DNA from: Streptomyces goshikiensis
Lineage (GTDB): Bacteria > Actinomycetota > Actinomycetes > Streptomycetales > Streptomycetaceae
Length of the DNA stretch: 64,000 nt
Direction of reading: 5' to 3'
Assembly (NCBI RefSeq): GCF_014650555.1
Contig: NZ_BMVE01000001.1
Location: forward strand, 434,001-498,000
In this document: positions 38,228-46,512 of the stretch, one piece after another
Position numbering within the stretch: position 1 is the first letter of the stretch
Layout of the letters: the number at the start of each line of letters is the position of its first letter
Translations under genes and position numbers: made by a program
Notes under the pieces: model-generated
Seen by the model: only the letters and a program-made list of their open reading frames with translations
The model's database searches: none
What the model was told of the DNA's origin: nothing

Positions 38228-39477
38228 GAGGCGGCCTGCCGGGGCTGTTGGGCGGCTTCGTGCAGTGCCTGGCCGATGTGCCTGATCAGGACCTTGAGGT
38301 CGGCGCAGTACACGGACGGCTGGCGGAATCCCTCGCCGGCGCGGTAGCGGTGCGGGTAGTGCCCGCCGCCGCAGACCTCGACGAGCTCGCAGGAGCGGCA
38401 GCCGTCGGCCAGCGCCTCCCGGCCGAGCTGGCGGGCGGCGAGTCCGGGATGGTCGAGGAGGTCGTCGAAGGTGTGCCGGTCGAGGGTGAGGCCGGTGGCG
38501 GCGGCGCCCTCGTAGGCGGATTTCAGCGAGTCGGCCTGTTCGATGCTGCCGTCGGTCTCGATGACGGCGGTGCTGGCGGGGGCGAGGCCGAGGGTCTCGG
38601 TGGCGGCGGGCAGGCCGAGCAGCAGGGCGATGACCTCCTCGAAGACGCGGACCCGGGTGCGGCGCACGCGGTCGTGCCACCAGCGTTCGAAGACGGCGAG
38701 GAGCCAGTCGGCGTACGGGGTGCCGCCGCCCCCCGGACCGCCCGGCGGCGGGTCGCTCCAGTTGGCGAGCGGCAGCAGCAGGCCGAGCGAGGGCGGGTGG
38801 AACGCCAGCAGGCTCTCGTACGTCTCCACCGGGTCCTGCGCGAGGTCGATGACGCAGAGCACCCCGGCGTAGCTCTCGGGATGCCGGGCGAGCAGCCGCA
38901 GTCCGCGCGCGGCGGCGCCGAACCCGGGCTGCCCGGCGTGGTCCACGCGGCGGGCGTTGTGGAGGGGGAGCCCGCCGTCGAGGCTGACGCCGACCCGGAT
39001 CCCGGCGGCGGCGAGGGCGGCGATCCGGCCCCGGGTGAGGAGCGTGCCGTTGGTCTGGACGGCGGCGGTCACCCTGGTCTGCGGGGACAGCTCGCGCAGC
39101 GCCTCCCGCACGGCCTCGACGGGCGCGGCGAGCCCGGCGGGGGCGGTGAGCAGGGGCTCGCCGCCGTGCAGGACCAGGTCGACGCGGGCCAGCCGGTGCG
39201 CGGCGGCGTGCTCGGCGATCCGGCGGGCGGCGCGGGCGATGGTGGCGGGGGTCATGGCGGGGGGCTGGTCGCGCCAGCCCTGGTCGGCCATGGCGTAGAC
39301 GTAGCAGTAGGTACAGGCGAGGTTGCAGCGGCTGCGGGTCTTGAGCACGAACTGCCGGATGGGGTGCGGCCGCTGCCCGGCCGCGCGCAGGGCGGGCACG
39401 TCGAGCTGGACGTACGGCCACGGCGCGTGGAACCGGTGGGCGGGCAGCACGGCGTCGCTCGTGCCCGTCTGCCTCAT
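38224..39477 (-). CDS. fxsB: FxsB-type radical SAM/SPASM cyclophane maturase
   Basis: A 417-residue radical SAM enzyme. The 4Fe-4S-binding motif is C51-x3-C55-x2-C58 (SRCNLACTYCYVY). The C-terminal SPASM/auxiliary cluster region (about 360-391) includes DGCRSCELVEVCGGGH and PSVYC. FxsB enzymes form a three-residue cyclophane by joining the aromatic Phe ring to the beta carbon of the third residue in an F-x-S motif of a precursor peptide. FHAPWPYVQLDV near the N-terminus is typical of the FxsB/XyeB-like group. ATG 39477 has GGAGGGAGG upstream. It lies 89 bases after the FxsA-like gene and overlaps the HExxH gene. Confidence 0.9.
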   Translation of the reverse strand: MRQTGTSDAVLPAHRFHAPWPYVQLDVPALRAAGQRPHPIRQFVLKTRSRCNLACTYCYVYAMADQGWRDQPPAMTPATIARAARRIAEHAAAHRLARVDLVLHGGEPLLTAPAGLAAPVEAVREALRELSPQTRVTAAVQTNGTLLTRGRIAALAAAGIRVGVSLDGGLPLHNARRVDHAGQPGFGAAARGLRLLARHPESYAGVLCVIDLAQDPVETYESLLAFHPPSLGLLLPLANWSDPPPGGPGGGGTPYADWLLAVFERWWHDRVRRTRVRVFEEVIALLLGLPAATETLGLAPASTAVIETDGSIEQADSLKSAYEGAAATGLTLDRHTFDDLLDHPGLAARQLGREALADGCRSCELVEVCGGGHYPHRYRAGEGFRQPSVYCADLKVLIRHIGQALHEAAQQPRQAAS

Positions 39478-39566
39478 CGCCGCACCTCCCTCCGGACTTG
39501 TCCATCCCTGCCCTGCCCGGGGGCGCGGCTAACGGCGGAAAGCGGTCAACTCCGGCCCTTCTCGGG

Positions 39567-39767
39567 TCAGTCGACTCCGGAGTCGAAGGCGTTGAGGATC
39601 TCGGCGGGATGCGTGACCCGTTGCACCATGCCGGCGATGACCTGCGCGAGCACGGGGTGCTCGATCCCCCGCAACGCGGCCAGATCCAGCCCCGAGAGGT
39701 CCGGCAGGCCCCCGGCGCAGCCCGCCCCGCCGATGACCTCGCCGGTCCCGTACGGCCGAGTCCCCAT
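39567..39767 (-). CDS. fxsA: FxsA-like cyclophane RiPP precursor peptide
   Basis: A 66-residue small protein ending FDSGVD (residues 61-66). The F-D-S triplet fits the substrate motif of FxsB-type cyclophane maturases, but three residues follow the Ser instead of the two that give the FxSxx-COOH family its name. The leader has LPDLSGLDLAALRGIEHPVL followed by an amphipathic helix. Start ATG 39767 has GGAGG upstream. It is directly followed by fxsB. The peptide is a strong candidate substrate of both downstream enzymes. The 16-bp palindrome formed by the core codons (39571-39586) is noted among the findings. Confidence 0.85.
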   Translation of the reverse strand: MGTRPYGTGEVIGGAGCAGGLPDLSGLDLAALRGIEHPVLAQVIAGMVQRVTHPAEILNAFDSGVD

Positions 39768-39830
39768 GCGTGTACCTCCGTTGGTCGTCGTGTCGTCACT
39801 GCGGCGCCGTTGCGGGGGCCTGCCCCCGAG

Positions 39831-39945
39831 CCCCCGCGCCTCAAACGCCGGCGGGGCTGAAATTGCCCTCCGGGCAATCCAGCCCGCCGAGCAGACCCAG
39901 CCCCGCCGGGCAGACCCAGCCCCGCCGGCGTTTGAGGCGCGGGGG
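39831..39945. repeat. Inverted pair of REP-like repeats between the vWA gene and fxsA
   Basis: A minus-orientation copy (39831-39858) and a plus-orientation copy (39918-39945) form a perfect 28-bp inverted repeat with a loop of about 59 bases. It sits in the 217-bp gap between the SAV_2336-type gene and fxsA and could act as an attenuator or processing site within the operon. Confidence 0.75.
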
Positions 39946-39984
39946 TCCGGGGGCCGGCCCCCGGCGACGGCGCCGCGCGGGGCA

Positions 39985-42900
39985 TCAGAGGTCGGTTTCC
40001 AGGGCCCGGAGGCGGGCGGTCAGGGCCTCGGGGGGCGGGACCCCGGCCCGGTTCCACAGGTCCAGCGCGGAGCGATAGGCGGCGACGGCCGCCCGGGGCC
40101 GCGCCAGCGCCTCCAGCACCTCCCCCCGCAGCCCCTGCACCACCGCCCCCAGCCGCACCGCCGCCCCCGCATCGCCGCAGGCGACCCCGCACCCCTCCTC
40201 GTCCGCCTCCATCGCCGCCCGCCACGCCCGCCGGTAGGAGTCCGCCGCCCGGTCCAGCCGCTCCGCGGCCCCGGTGTGGCGGTGGATCTCCCGCTGGACG
40301 TCGCCGTGTTCCCGCCACCCCCGCGCCCGCTCCAGCGGCCCCCGGCCCTGCCGGACCGCGAGGTCCAGCAGGTGTTCCGCCTCCCGGAGGTCCACCAGGT
40401 CCCCCTCGTACGCGTGGCGCAGCCGCAGCCCCTCCGCCAGCCGCAGCAGCCTCCGCGCCGAGCGGGGGTCCGATCTCGGGACCGCCGCCCGGCTTTCGCG
40501 CAGCACCCGTACCGCCGTGGACGCGAACGGCCGCCCGTCGGTCGCCCGGGCCCGCTCCAGGAGCACGTCCCCCCACTCGGGCAGGAGTTCCCCGTACGCG
40601 TCCCCGTCCCGGGGGATCAGCCGGCGGGCCCGTCCGTACGCCTCGGCCGCCTCCTCCAGCGCCGCCGGGTCCGCGTCCCGCGCGTACCGCGCCCGGTGCA
40701 CGCGCGCCAGGCACACCAGCGCGGCCACCCGCAGCTCCGGGTCCCCGGTGGGTTCCGTCAGGGCCCGCGCCAGCTCGGCGGCCGCCTCCTCCAGCCGCCC
40801 GGGCAGGTACGACAGGGCCGTCGCCAGCTCCACCCGGATCCGCCGCCGCGCCTCGCTCCCGGGCTCCTCCGGCTCCTCCGGCGCCGTCGCCAGCGCCGCC
40901 TCCAGCCGCCGCGCCGCCAGAGCGGCGAGTTCCTCGCGCTCCGCCGGGTCCGGCGCGTGCGCCGCCAGGGCCAGCAGCACCCGCCCGAGCGCGAGCCGTA
41001 CGCCCGCGTCCTGGCCGGCCAGGGCTTCCAGGGTGTCCCGCGCCTCCCGCAGGGCCCCGGTGTCGTCCCGGAGCCCGCTCAGCAGGATCAGGGACTCCGC
41101 CCGGCGCACCGCGCCCTCCAGCCGGAGCTCCCGGCCGGCCGCCGGGTCGGAGCCGACGGCCGCGAACTCCCGTTCCGCCGCGGCCAGCAGCGCGGCGTCC
41201 GGCTCGCCGGCGGCGGCCAGGGCCCGCTCGTGCAGCACCCGGCCCAGCGCCAGCCGCCCGGGCGGCCCGGGCGCGGCCCGCGCGGCGCGTTCCGCCTCGG
41301 CCAGCAGGTCCGTCTCCCGCCGCACCGCCCACAGCCGCAGCAGCGCCCCGGCCAGCTCGCACTCCGCCTCGCCCGGCGGGTCCTCGGGCCCGGCCGGTAC
41401 GGTCACGGCCCGCCGCAGCACCGTGACCGCCTCGTACAGGGCGCGCTCGTCGCCGTCGGCGAGCCGGGCCCGCGCCGTCCGCACGGCCCAGTCCCGCGCG
41501 GGCGCCGCCGGCGGGGGTGCGCCCTCCCGGTCGGGCGGGGGCGGCTCCGGCAGGTAGCGCCGTACGACCTGGGCGGAGACCTCCGCGAACGCCTGCGGCA
41601 CCGGCCCGTCCGGCACCGGCTCCGGAGTCTCCCCCTCGACGGGCGCCTCGCCGGACGCCTCGCCGGGTACGCCGGTCCGTACGTCGGCCTCCGCCACCGG
41701 GGTCCCGGTCAGCCGGGTGACCGCGAGCGCCGGGAAGTTCCGTACGCCCCGCCCGAAGTGGGCCAGCACGTACTCGGAGGAGTGCTTCAGCACCAGCGCC
41801 GCCTCGTCCCGCCCCAGCGGCCCCAGAAGCACCTCGCGCACCCCGGGTACGAACTCGTACCAGCCCGGGTCCCCGGTGCGCCGCAGCAGCCCGCTCAGCA
41901 GCACCTCCGCCAGGTCGGAGGGCTCCGAGTCCGGCAACATGGTGCGCTGCACCAGCCGCATCACCGGCAGCGTGAGCGGCGCCGCCGACAGGTACACCGC
42001 CAGCTGTACGGCCCGGGGCGCGGCCGAGGAGCGGAAGCGCCGCACCAGCTCGCGCGGCGGGCGCGCGGCCGGGGGCGGCGGCAGCGGCGCCGCCGGATGG
42101 TCGGCGAACACCCGCCCCACCTCGGCCGGGACCGGCCCGGTGCCCAGCCCCGCGACGAGCCGGGCCCACCTCCCGAGCGCGATCGCGCTGGGCGGCAGCA
42201 CCGGCACCACCAGCCCGTCCCCGCCCGCACGCCCGCCCGCGGATTCCGCGGGCCGGCCGGCCGGGCGGCCGGGACGGCGGGAGCGGTCCGGGGTGAAGGC
42301 CAGCTTTCCGCCGCCGCCCTCGACGCGGCACAGGCCGCCCCGCTCGGTCGGCAGCCAGCTGCGGCCCCACAGCCGCTGCGGCAGCGGCTGGACGACCACG
42401 CACGGCGCGCACTCGGCCCAGCGGTACAGCAGCCGCTGGGCCTCGCCCTCCCGCCACACGGGGCCGGCGCAGTCGGACACCACCATGGTCAGCGCCCGCC
42501 CGGTCGGGTCCCGCAGCTGGTCCCCGGAGCGCTCCCCGGATCCCGCGGCCGGCCCGCGCGCGAGGACGGCCCTGCCGTCCGCGAGCCGGTGCAGATAGGA
42601 GACCCGGACGTCCCGGAAGGCCCCGAGCCGCTCGCAGACGGCCCGCAGTTCCTCGAACATGTCCTGCCACACCGCCATGGAGGGCGAGGCGTCCATCACC
42701 AGCCGTACGGTCGCCTCGCGCCGCGTCTGCGGCCGGAACACCGGGATGACCAGCCCGAGGGCGCGGGCACTGGCCTCGGCGGTGGCCTGTTCGTCGAGCA
42801 CCGTACGGGTCGGCGGGACGCCGGGCCGGTGCCGCTGGAGGGCGCGCAGGGCCCGCTGGACCTCCAGGACGCGCGGCAGCGCGGCCGCCCCCGGCACCCG

Positions 42901-43215
42901 TACGGGCACCCCGCCCCCGAGCGGGGTCCCCGCCTCCGCCTCGGGTCCGGCGGCCCGGCGGGCCCGGGGCGCGTAGAGGCTGACCGGATCCTCGGGGGCC
43001 GCTTCCTCCCGTACGGGTGCCTGCTCGCGCGGCGGCTCCGGCCCCTGCGGCGGCCCCTCGGGGGGCGGGCTCCCCTCCGGGGTCCCCGGCGTCCCCGGCG
43101 GCTCCCCGGCGGCCGCGGCCCGGGCGGTGCGCCCGGCCAGCCAGAGCGCGTCGGCGAGTTCGGCGGCGGAGGGATCGAGCCCGGCCGCGCGGAGCAGGGC
43201 GATCAGCTCCCGCAT
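39985..43215 (-). CDS. SAV_2336-type vWA-like protein of the VMAP/FxS module
   Basis: A 1076-residue protein. The N-terminus RELIALLRAAGLDPSAAELADALWLA matches the SAV_2336 N-terminal domain. After a Pro-rich linker comes a vWA-like domain with a MIDAS-type motif D175-A-S-P-S179 in RLVMDASPSM and later VVSDCAGPVW. The C-terminal half (about 500-1076) is a TPR-like array of Ala/Leu/Arg-rich helices with repeats such as ARDTLEALAGQDAGVRLALG. It follows the MoxR gene by four bases, consistent with the vWA-MoxR pairing in which a MoxR ATPase remodels a vWA scaffold. A long Arg/Pro-rich middle is poorly conserved. Start ATG 43215. Confidence 0.8.
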   Translation of the reverse strand: MRELIALLRAAGLDPSAAELADALWLAGRTARAAAAGEPPGTPGTPEGSPPPEGPPQGPEPPREQAPVREEAAPEDPVSLYAPRARRAAGPEAEAGTPLGGGVPVRVPGAAALPRVLEVQRALRALQRHRPGVPPTRTVLDEQATAEASARALGLVIPVFRPQTRREATVRLVMDASPSMAVWQDMFEELRAVCERLGAFRDVRVSYLHRLADGRAVLARGPAAGSGERSGDQLRDPTGRALTMVVSDCAGPVWREGEAQRLLYRWAECAPCVVVQPLPQRLWGRSWLPTERGGLCRVEGGGGKLAFTPDRSRRPGRPAGRPAESAGGRAGGDGLVVPVLPPSAIALGRWARLVAGLGTGPVPAEVGRVFADHPAAPLPPPPAARPPRELVRRFRSSAAPRAVQLAVYLSAAPLTLPVMRLVQRTMLPDSEPSDLAEVLLSGLLRRTGDPGWYEFVPGVREVLLGPLGRDEAALVLKHSSEYVLAHFGRGVRNFPALAVTRLTGTPVAEADVRTGVPGEASGEAPVEGETPEPVPDGPVPQAFAEVSAQVVRRYLPEPPPPDREGAPPPAAPARDWAVRTARARLADGDERALYEAVTVLRRAVTVPAGPEDPPGEAECELAGALLRLWAVRRETDLLAEAERAARAAPGPPGRLALGRVLHERALAAAGEPDAALLAAAEREFAAVGSDPAAGRELRLEGAVRRAESLILLSGLRDDTGALREARDTLEALAGQDAGVRLALGRVLLALAAHAPDPAEREELAALAARRLEAALATAPEEPEEPGSEARRRIRVELATALSYLPGRLEEAAAELARALTEPTGDPELRVAALVCLARVHRARYARDADPAALEEAAEAYGRARRLIPRDGDAYGELLPEWGDVLLERARATDGRPFASTAVRVLRESRAAVPRSDPRSARRLLRLAEGLRLRHAYEGDLVDLREAEHLLDLAVRQGRGPLERARGWREHGDVQREIHRHTGAAERLDRAADSYRRAWRAAMEADEEGCGVACGDAGAAVRLGAVVQGLRGEVLEALARPRAAVAAYRSALDLWNRAGVPPPEALTARLRALETDL

Positions 43216-43219
43216 GGCG

Positions 43220-44299
43220 TCACCTCGGCCGGTCGAGGCGCTGGATGAGCAGGTCCGCGAGGTCCTCCCGGGTGGGCGGGGCGGCGTAGTGGGTCAGGTA
43301 GATGGCGTTGAGCAGCTGGTCGGCGGCGACGAGCTCGGTCCGGGAGCGGCTGAGGAACTCCCGGATCAGGTCGGCGCCGAGCCGGGCGGCCTCCTCGCCG
43401 AGATGGGCCCGCACCATGGTGGCGAGCCGTTTCTCCCCGGGCTGGCCGAGCTTCAGCTGGATGCACCGGCGCAGCAGCGCGGCCGGGAAGTCCCGCTCGC
43501 CGTTGCTGGTCAGGACGATGAACGGGAAGGCCCGGCAGCGCACCCGGCCGTCCCGGACGGTCACCTTCGCCCCGTCGTCGGTGAGCACCCGCACCTCGGG
43601 CTCGGTGTCGGCGACCCGCTCCAGCTCGGGCAGCGTGAACTCGCCCTCCTCCAGCACGTTCAGGAGGTCGTTGGGCAGGTCGATGTCGCTCTTGTCCAGC
43701 TCGTCGATGAGCAGGACCCGGGGCCGGGCGGTGGGCAGCAGGGCCGTCCCCAGCGGCCCGAGCCGGATGTACCTGCCGATCCCGGACGATCCTCCGGACG
43801 CCCCGCCGGACGCGCCGCCCGCCCGCCCGCCGGCGGCGATCTGGACGTCCTGGAGCCGGGCGATGGCGTCGTAGCGGTACAGGCCCTCCTGGAGGACGGT
43901 GCGCGAGACCACGGGCCAGCGCAGCACCCGGCCGAGCTTCAGCTCGTGGGCCACGGCGTGCGCCAGGGTGGACTTCCCCGTTCCGGGGTAGCCGGTGACG
44001 AGCAGCGGGCGGCGCAGGTAGAGGGCGGCGTTGACCGCCTCCAGTTCCTCCGGTTCGGGCCGGTGCGCCTCGGCGGCCTGCCGGTGCGCGCCGAGGCGCC
44101 GGGCCACGTTCCCGTCCGGCGCGTCCGGTCCCTGGCCGCCCCCCGCGCCCGCGGCCCCGCCGCCTTCGCCCGCGGCGGCGTCGGCGGGCTCCGCCGCCGG
44201 GCCCCCGTCGAAGTCCCGCCAGGGCGGCGGACCGGGCAGCGCGCCGATCCCGTCGTGGGGCTCGCCGACCCCCCGGTAGATGAGCCACTCGTCATTCAT
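43220..44299 (-). CDS. MoxR-family AAA+ ATPase
   Basis: A 359-residue AAA+ ATPase. A Gly/Ala-rich N-terminal tail of about 60 residues precedes the domain. Walker A is GYPGTGKST (103-111), Walker B LLIDELDK (about 196-203), and the sensor region FIVLTSNGERDFPAALLRRC is typical of MoxR. A Gly/Ser insert (SGGASGGASGGSSG, about 158-172) interrupts the domain. In vWA-MoxR systems the ATPase acts as a chaperone-like switch for its vWA partner, here the next gene. ATG 44299 has GGAG six bases upstream; the upstream extension to 44329 overlaps the VMAP gene. It follows the VMAP stop by 19 bases. Confidence 0.9.
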   Translation of the reverse strand: MNDEWLIYRGVGEPHDGIGALPGPPPWRDFDGGPAAEPADAAAGEGGGAAGAGGGQGPDAPDGNVARRLGAHRQAAEAHRPEPEELEAVNAALYLRRPLLVTGYPGTGKSTLAHAVAHELKLGRVLRWPVVSRTVLQEGLYRYDAIARLQDVQIAAGGRAGGASGGASGGSSGIGRYIRLGPLGTALLPTARPRVLLIDELDKSDIDLPNDLLNVLEEGEFTLPELERVADTEPEVRVLTDDGAKVTVRDGRVRCRAFPFIVLTSNGERDFPAALLRRCIQLKLGQPGEKRLATMVRAHLGEEAARLGADLIREFLSRSRTELVAADQLLNAIYLTHYAAPPTREDLADLLIQRLDRPR

Positions 44300-44318
44300 G
44301 GACGCTCCTTCGCGCACG

Positions 44319-46391
44319 TCACAGGTCACCCCGCAACGGCTCGTCCTCCGGCAGCGGCCGGCCCGGGTCGTCCCAGACCAGCCCCACCCCCACCGCCCAG
44401 TACGCGTCCGGGTCCGCCCCGTGCGCCCGTGCCCGCAGGGCCCGTAGCCGCAGGGGCAGCACCTCGCCGCGCCCCGCCTCGGCCAGTTCCTCCCGCAGCC
44501 CCCGGTGGAACGGGGCGCACGACACCCCCGGGTCCCCCGGGGGCCGCCGGCACACCGCCACCCCGTACCCCGCCTCCCGCACCCCGTGCAGCGCCCCGAG
44601 CGTGGGCTCCCGCTCCGCCGCCCGGCACAGCACCGGGACGGTGTGCTCCGCCAGCCCGGCCAGCCACGGGGGCGAGGGGCTGCGGGGCCGCCCCCGCGAG
44701 CAGTCCGCCCGCTGACCGGCCGGCGGGCCCGCCTGGACCCGCGCCCAGCGGCCGCCCGCGGTCTGCGAGACCCCGGCGTAGCGGAACACCACCGGCCGCT
44801 GCGTGCCCACCGGTACCCCGCCGGCCACCACCCACTCGTCCACCGCGAGCCCGAACAGCTCCGGCTCGACCGCCACTTCGAGCAGCGCGGCCGCCTCGTG
44901 CGTGTCGCAGCGCCGGAAGCCCTCGGCCAGCGGCGCCCGCAGCGCCTCCGGCAGCCGCGCCAGGGTGGCCCGTACGCCCGAGTCCACCGGGGTGGCCTGC
45001 GCGGGCCGGGTCGGGCCCGCCAGGACGGACACCCGCCAGTCGTAGACGTCCTCCCAGCCGTGCGCCCACGCCTCCAGCAGGACCGAGGGCCCCGGCGGCA
45101 GCCCCTCGGCCGCGCGGGCCCGTCCGTGCGGCGCCCGGCCGGCCGACGCCCGCCGCCGCCGGGCCCGTTCGGCGAGGCCGCGGTCGTGCCGCTCGGCCAG
45201 CTCCCGGCGCAGCGGCCGCCACAGCCGCGCCGCGGTGACCCGTACCCAGTCCCAGAGTTCCTCGTCGGCTCCGGGGGACGGCGGCTCCCGGTGGTCGGCG
45301 ACGCTCACGTCGGTGGCGTAGCGGAGCATCGCGGCGGCCTCGCCGGAGCCGCCGGGCGGATCGTGCAGCAGCCCCAGGCCGTCGCGCCAGCTCAGCGGGG
45401 CGGGCAGGGCGGGGTCGGGTTCCTCGCCGCGGGCGGCCTCGGCGAGTGCGCGGACGGCCTCGGAGGAGCCGGGCGGGGGCAGCTCGGCGAGCAGCCCGCA
45501 CAGGGTGGTGAGTTCGCCGGGGGTGAGCCGGCGGCCGCCGTACGGGTCGGGGTCGGCGGCGGCGAGTTCCTCGTGGACGTCGGTCCAGGTGCGCCGGCTG
45601 TCGAGGTCGCTGAGGTGCTGGTCGTGGTGGTAGAGGTCGTGGGCCTGCATGACCCGGCGGTAGAGCCCGGTCTGCCCGGTCGCGGCCATGGGCAGGGTGC
45701 GCAACTGGGCCACGGACACGGCGAGTCCGCCGCCGCCCGTGTGCCGGCGGGCCTTGACCACGCCGACGACCTCGCCGCGGGCCAGGTCCACCACGGGCCC
45801 GCCGGACATGCCGGGCTCGATCTCGTCGTCGTCGCCGAGCCGGATGGCGGCCCCGTTCGCGGCGGTGCCGCGCAGCCGGGTGGTGCGGCCGGTGATCTCG
45901 GCGATCCCGAGGTCCTCGGTGCAGCCGAAGTAGGCGGCCTCCGCCAGCCGGGGCCCGGCCCGGTCGGTCAGCCAGACGCAGGCGTGCGTGACGGGCGCGA
46001 GGACCCGTACGAGCGCGAGGTCGGGCAGGTCCCACAGGGCGAGCCGGCCGGGCCGCTGCCGCTCCAGCCGTTCGGGCAGGACGCATTCCACGCGCCCGGC
46101 GACGGTCCCGGTGGCGCCGCCCGCGCCGGCGGAGAAGGTGATGCCGATCTCCCGTCCCACCAGACGCACCGCAGCACCCCCTTCGCCGACCACGTGCGCG
46201 CACGTCAGCACCCAGCCGGGGGCGATGAAGAAGCCGCTCCCCCACGTGGGTCCGGTGCCATGGGATCCATACCCGTCCGGCGGGGCGTGGACGCGTACGG
46301 TCGCGGCCCGGACGAGGGGTTCCAGGAGCTCGAAGGCGCGTGCGGAGCCGCCCGTGCGCCCGTCCGGCATCCGCTGGCCCCCGACTCCCAC
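44319..46391 (-). CDS. Trypsin-like protease with VMAP-C domain
   Basis: A 690-residue protein, first gene of the minus-strand operon. The N-terminal trypsin-like domain has an intact catalytic triad: His66 (LTCAHVV), Asp124 (DLPDLALVRV) and Ser196 (EPGMSGGPVV). The C-terminal region (about 440-690) contains WAHGWEDVYDWRVSV and WLAGLAEHTVPVLCR and ends with VWDDPGRPLPEDEP, features of the vWA-MoxR-associated protein C-terminal (VMAP-C) domain. In ternary VMAP systems the vWA and MoxR proteins are thought to control this effector. GTG 46391 is the longest start; ATG 46370 is possible. Confidence 0.83.
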   Translation of the reverse strand: MGVGGQRMPDGRTGGSARAFELLEPLVRAATVRVHAPPDGYGSHGTGPTWGSGFFIAPGWVLTCAHVVGEGGAAVRLVGREIGITFSAGAGGATGTVAGRVECVLPERLERQRPGRLALWDLPDLALVRVLAPVTHACVWLTDRAGPRLAEAAYFGCTEDLGIAEITGRTTRLRGTAANGAAIRLGDDDEIEPGMSGGPVVDLARGEVVGVVKARRHTGGGGLAVSVAQLRTLPMAATGQTGLYRRVMQAHDLYHHDQHLSDLDSRRTWTDVHEELAAADPDPYGGRRLTPGELTTLCGLLAELPPPGSSEAVRALAEAARGEEPDPALPAPLSWRDGLGLLHDPPGGSGEAAAMLRYATDVSVADHREPPSPGADEELWDWVRVTAARLWRPLRRELAERHDRGLAERARRRRASAGRAPHGRARAAEGLPPGPSVLLEAWAHGWEDVYDWRVSVLAGPTRPAQATPVDSGVRATLARLPEALRAPLAEGFRRCDTHEAAALLEVAVEPELFGLAVDEWVVAGGVPVGTQRPVVFRYAGVSQTAGGRWARVQAGPPAGQRADCSRGRPRSPSPPWLAGLAEHTVPVLCRAAEREPTLGALHGVREAGYGVAVCRRPPGDPGVSCAPFHRGLREELAEAGRGEVLPLRLRALRARAHGADPDAYWAVGVGLVWDDPGRPLPEDEPLRGDL

Positions 46392-46512
46392 GTGCCCCGC
46401 CTAGGCATTCCAGGCTAGCGCCGGGAATGGGGAGGGCGGGAGATCTCTCCCAGTAAGCGGATTATCCTGGCGGGAAACACCCCTTCACCCTCATCACGGC
46501 ACGGAGCCCGAC
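46392..46512. promoter_or_regulatory. Divergent promoter gap of the VMAP/FxS operon
   Basis: This 121-bp gap lies between the protease/VMAP gene and the DUF6104 gene. An inverted repeat GGGAGA-TC-TCTCCC sits at 46438-46451. On the plus strand TATCCT at 46463-46468 looks like a -10 for the DUF6104 gene. On the minus strand AGGCTA (46412-46417) reads TAGCCT and could be the operon -10. No matching -35 elements were convincing. Confidence 0.4.

Noticed and set aside
38228..42670. Upstream extension of the HExxH gene as one 1924-residue protein
   Set aside because: The frame upstream of 38227 runs antisense-like through fxsB and the vWA gene; the ATGA overlap and domain start fix the beginning at 38227.
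38248..43248. A 1666-codon plus-strand frame across fxsB, fxsA and the vWA gene
   Set aside because: It spans several real genes and intergenic repeats, with no domain; a by-product of GC bias.
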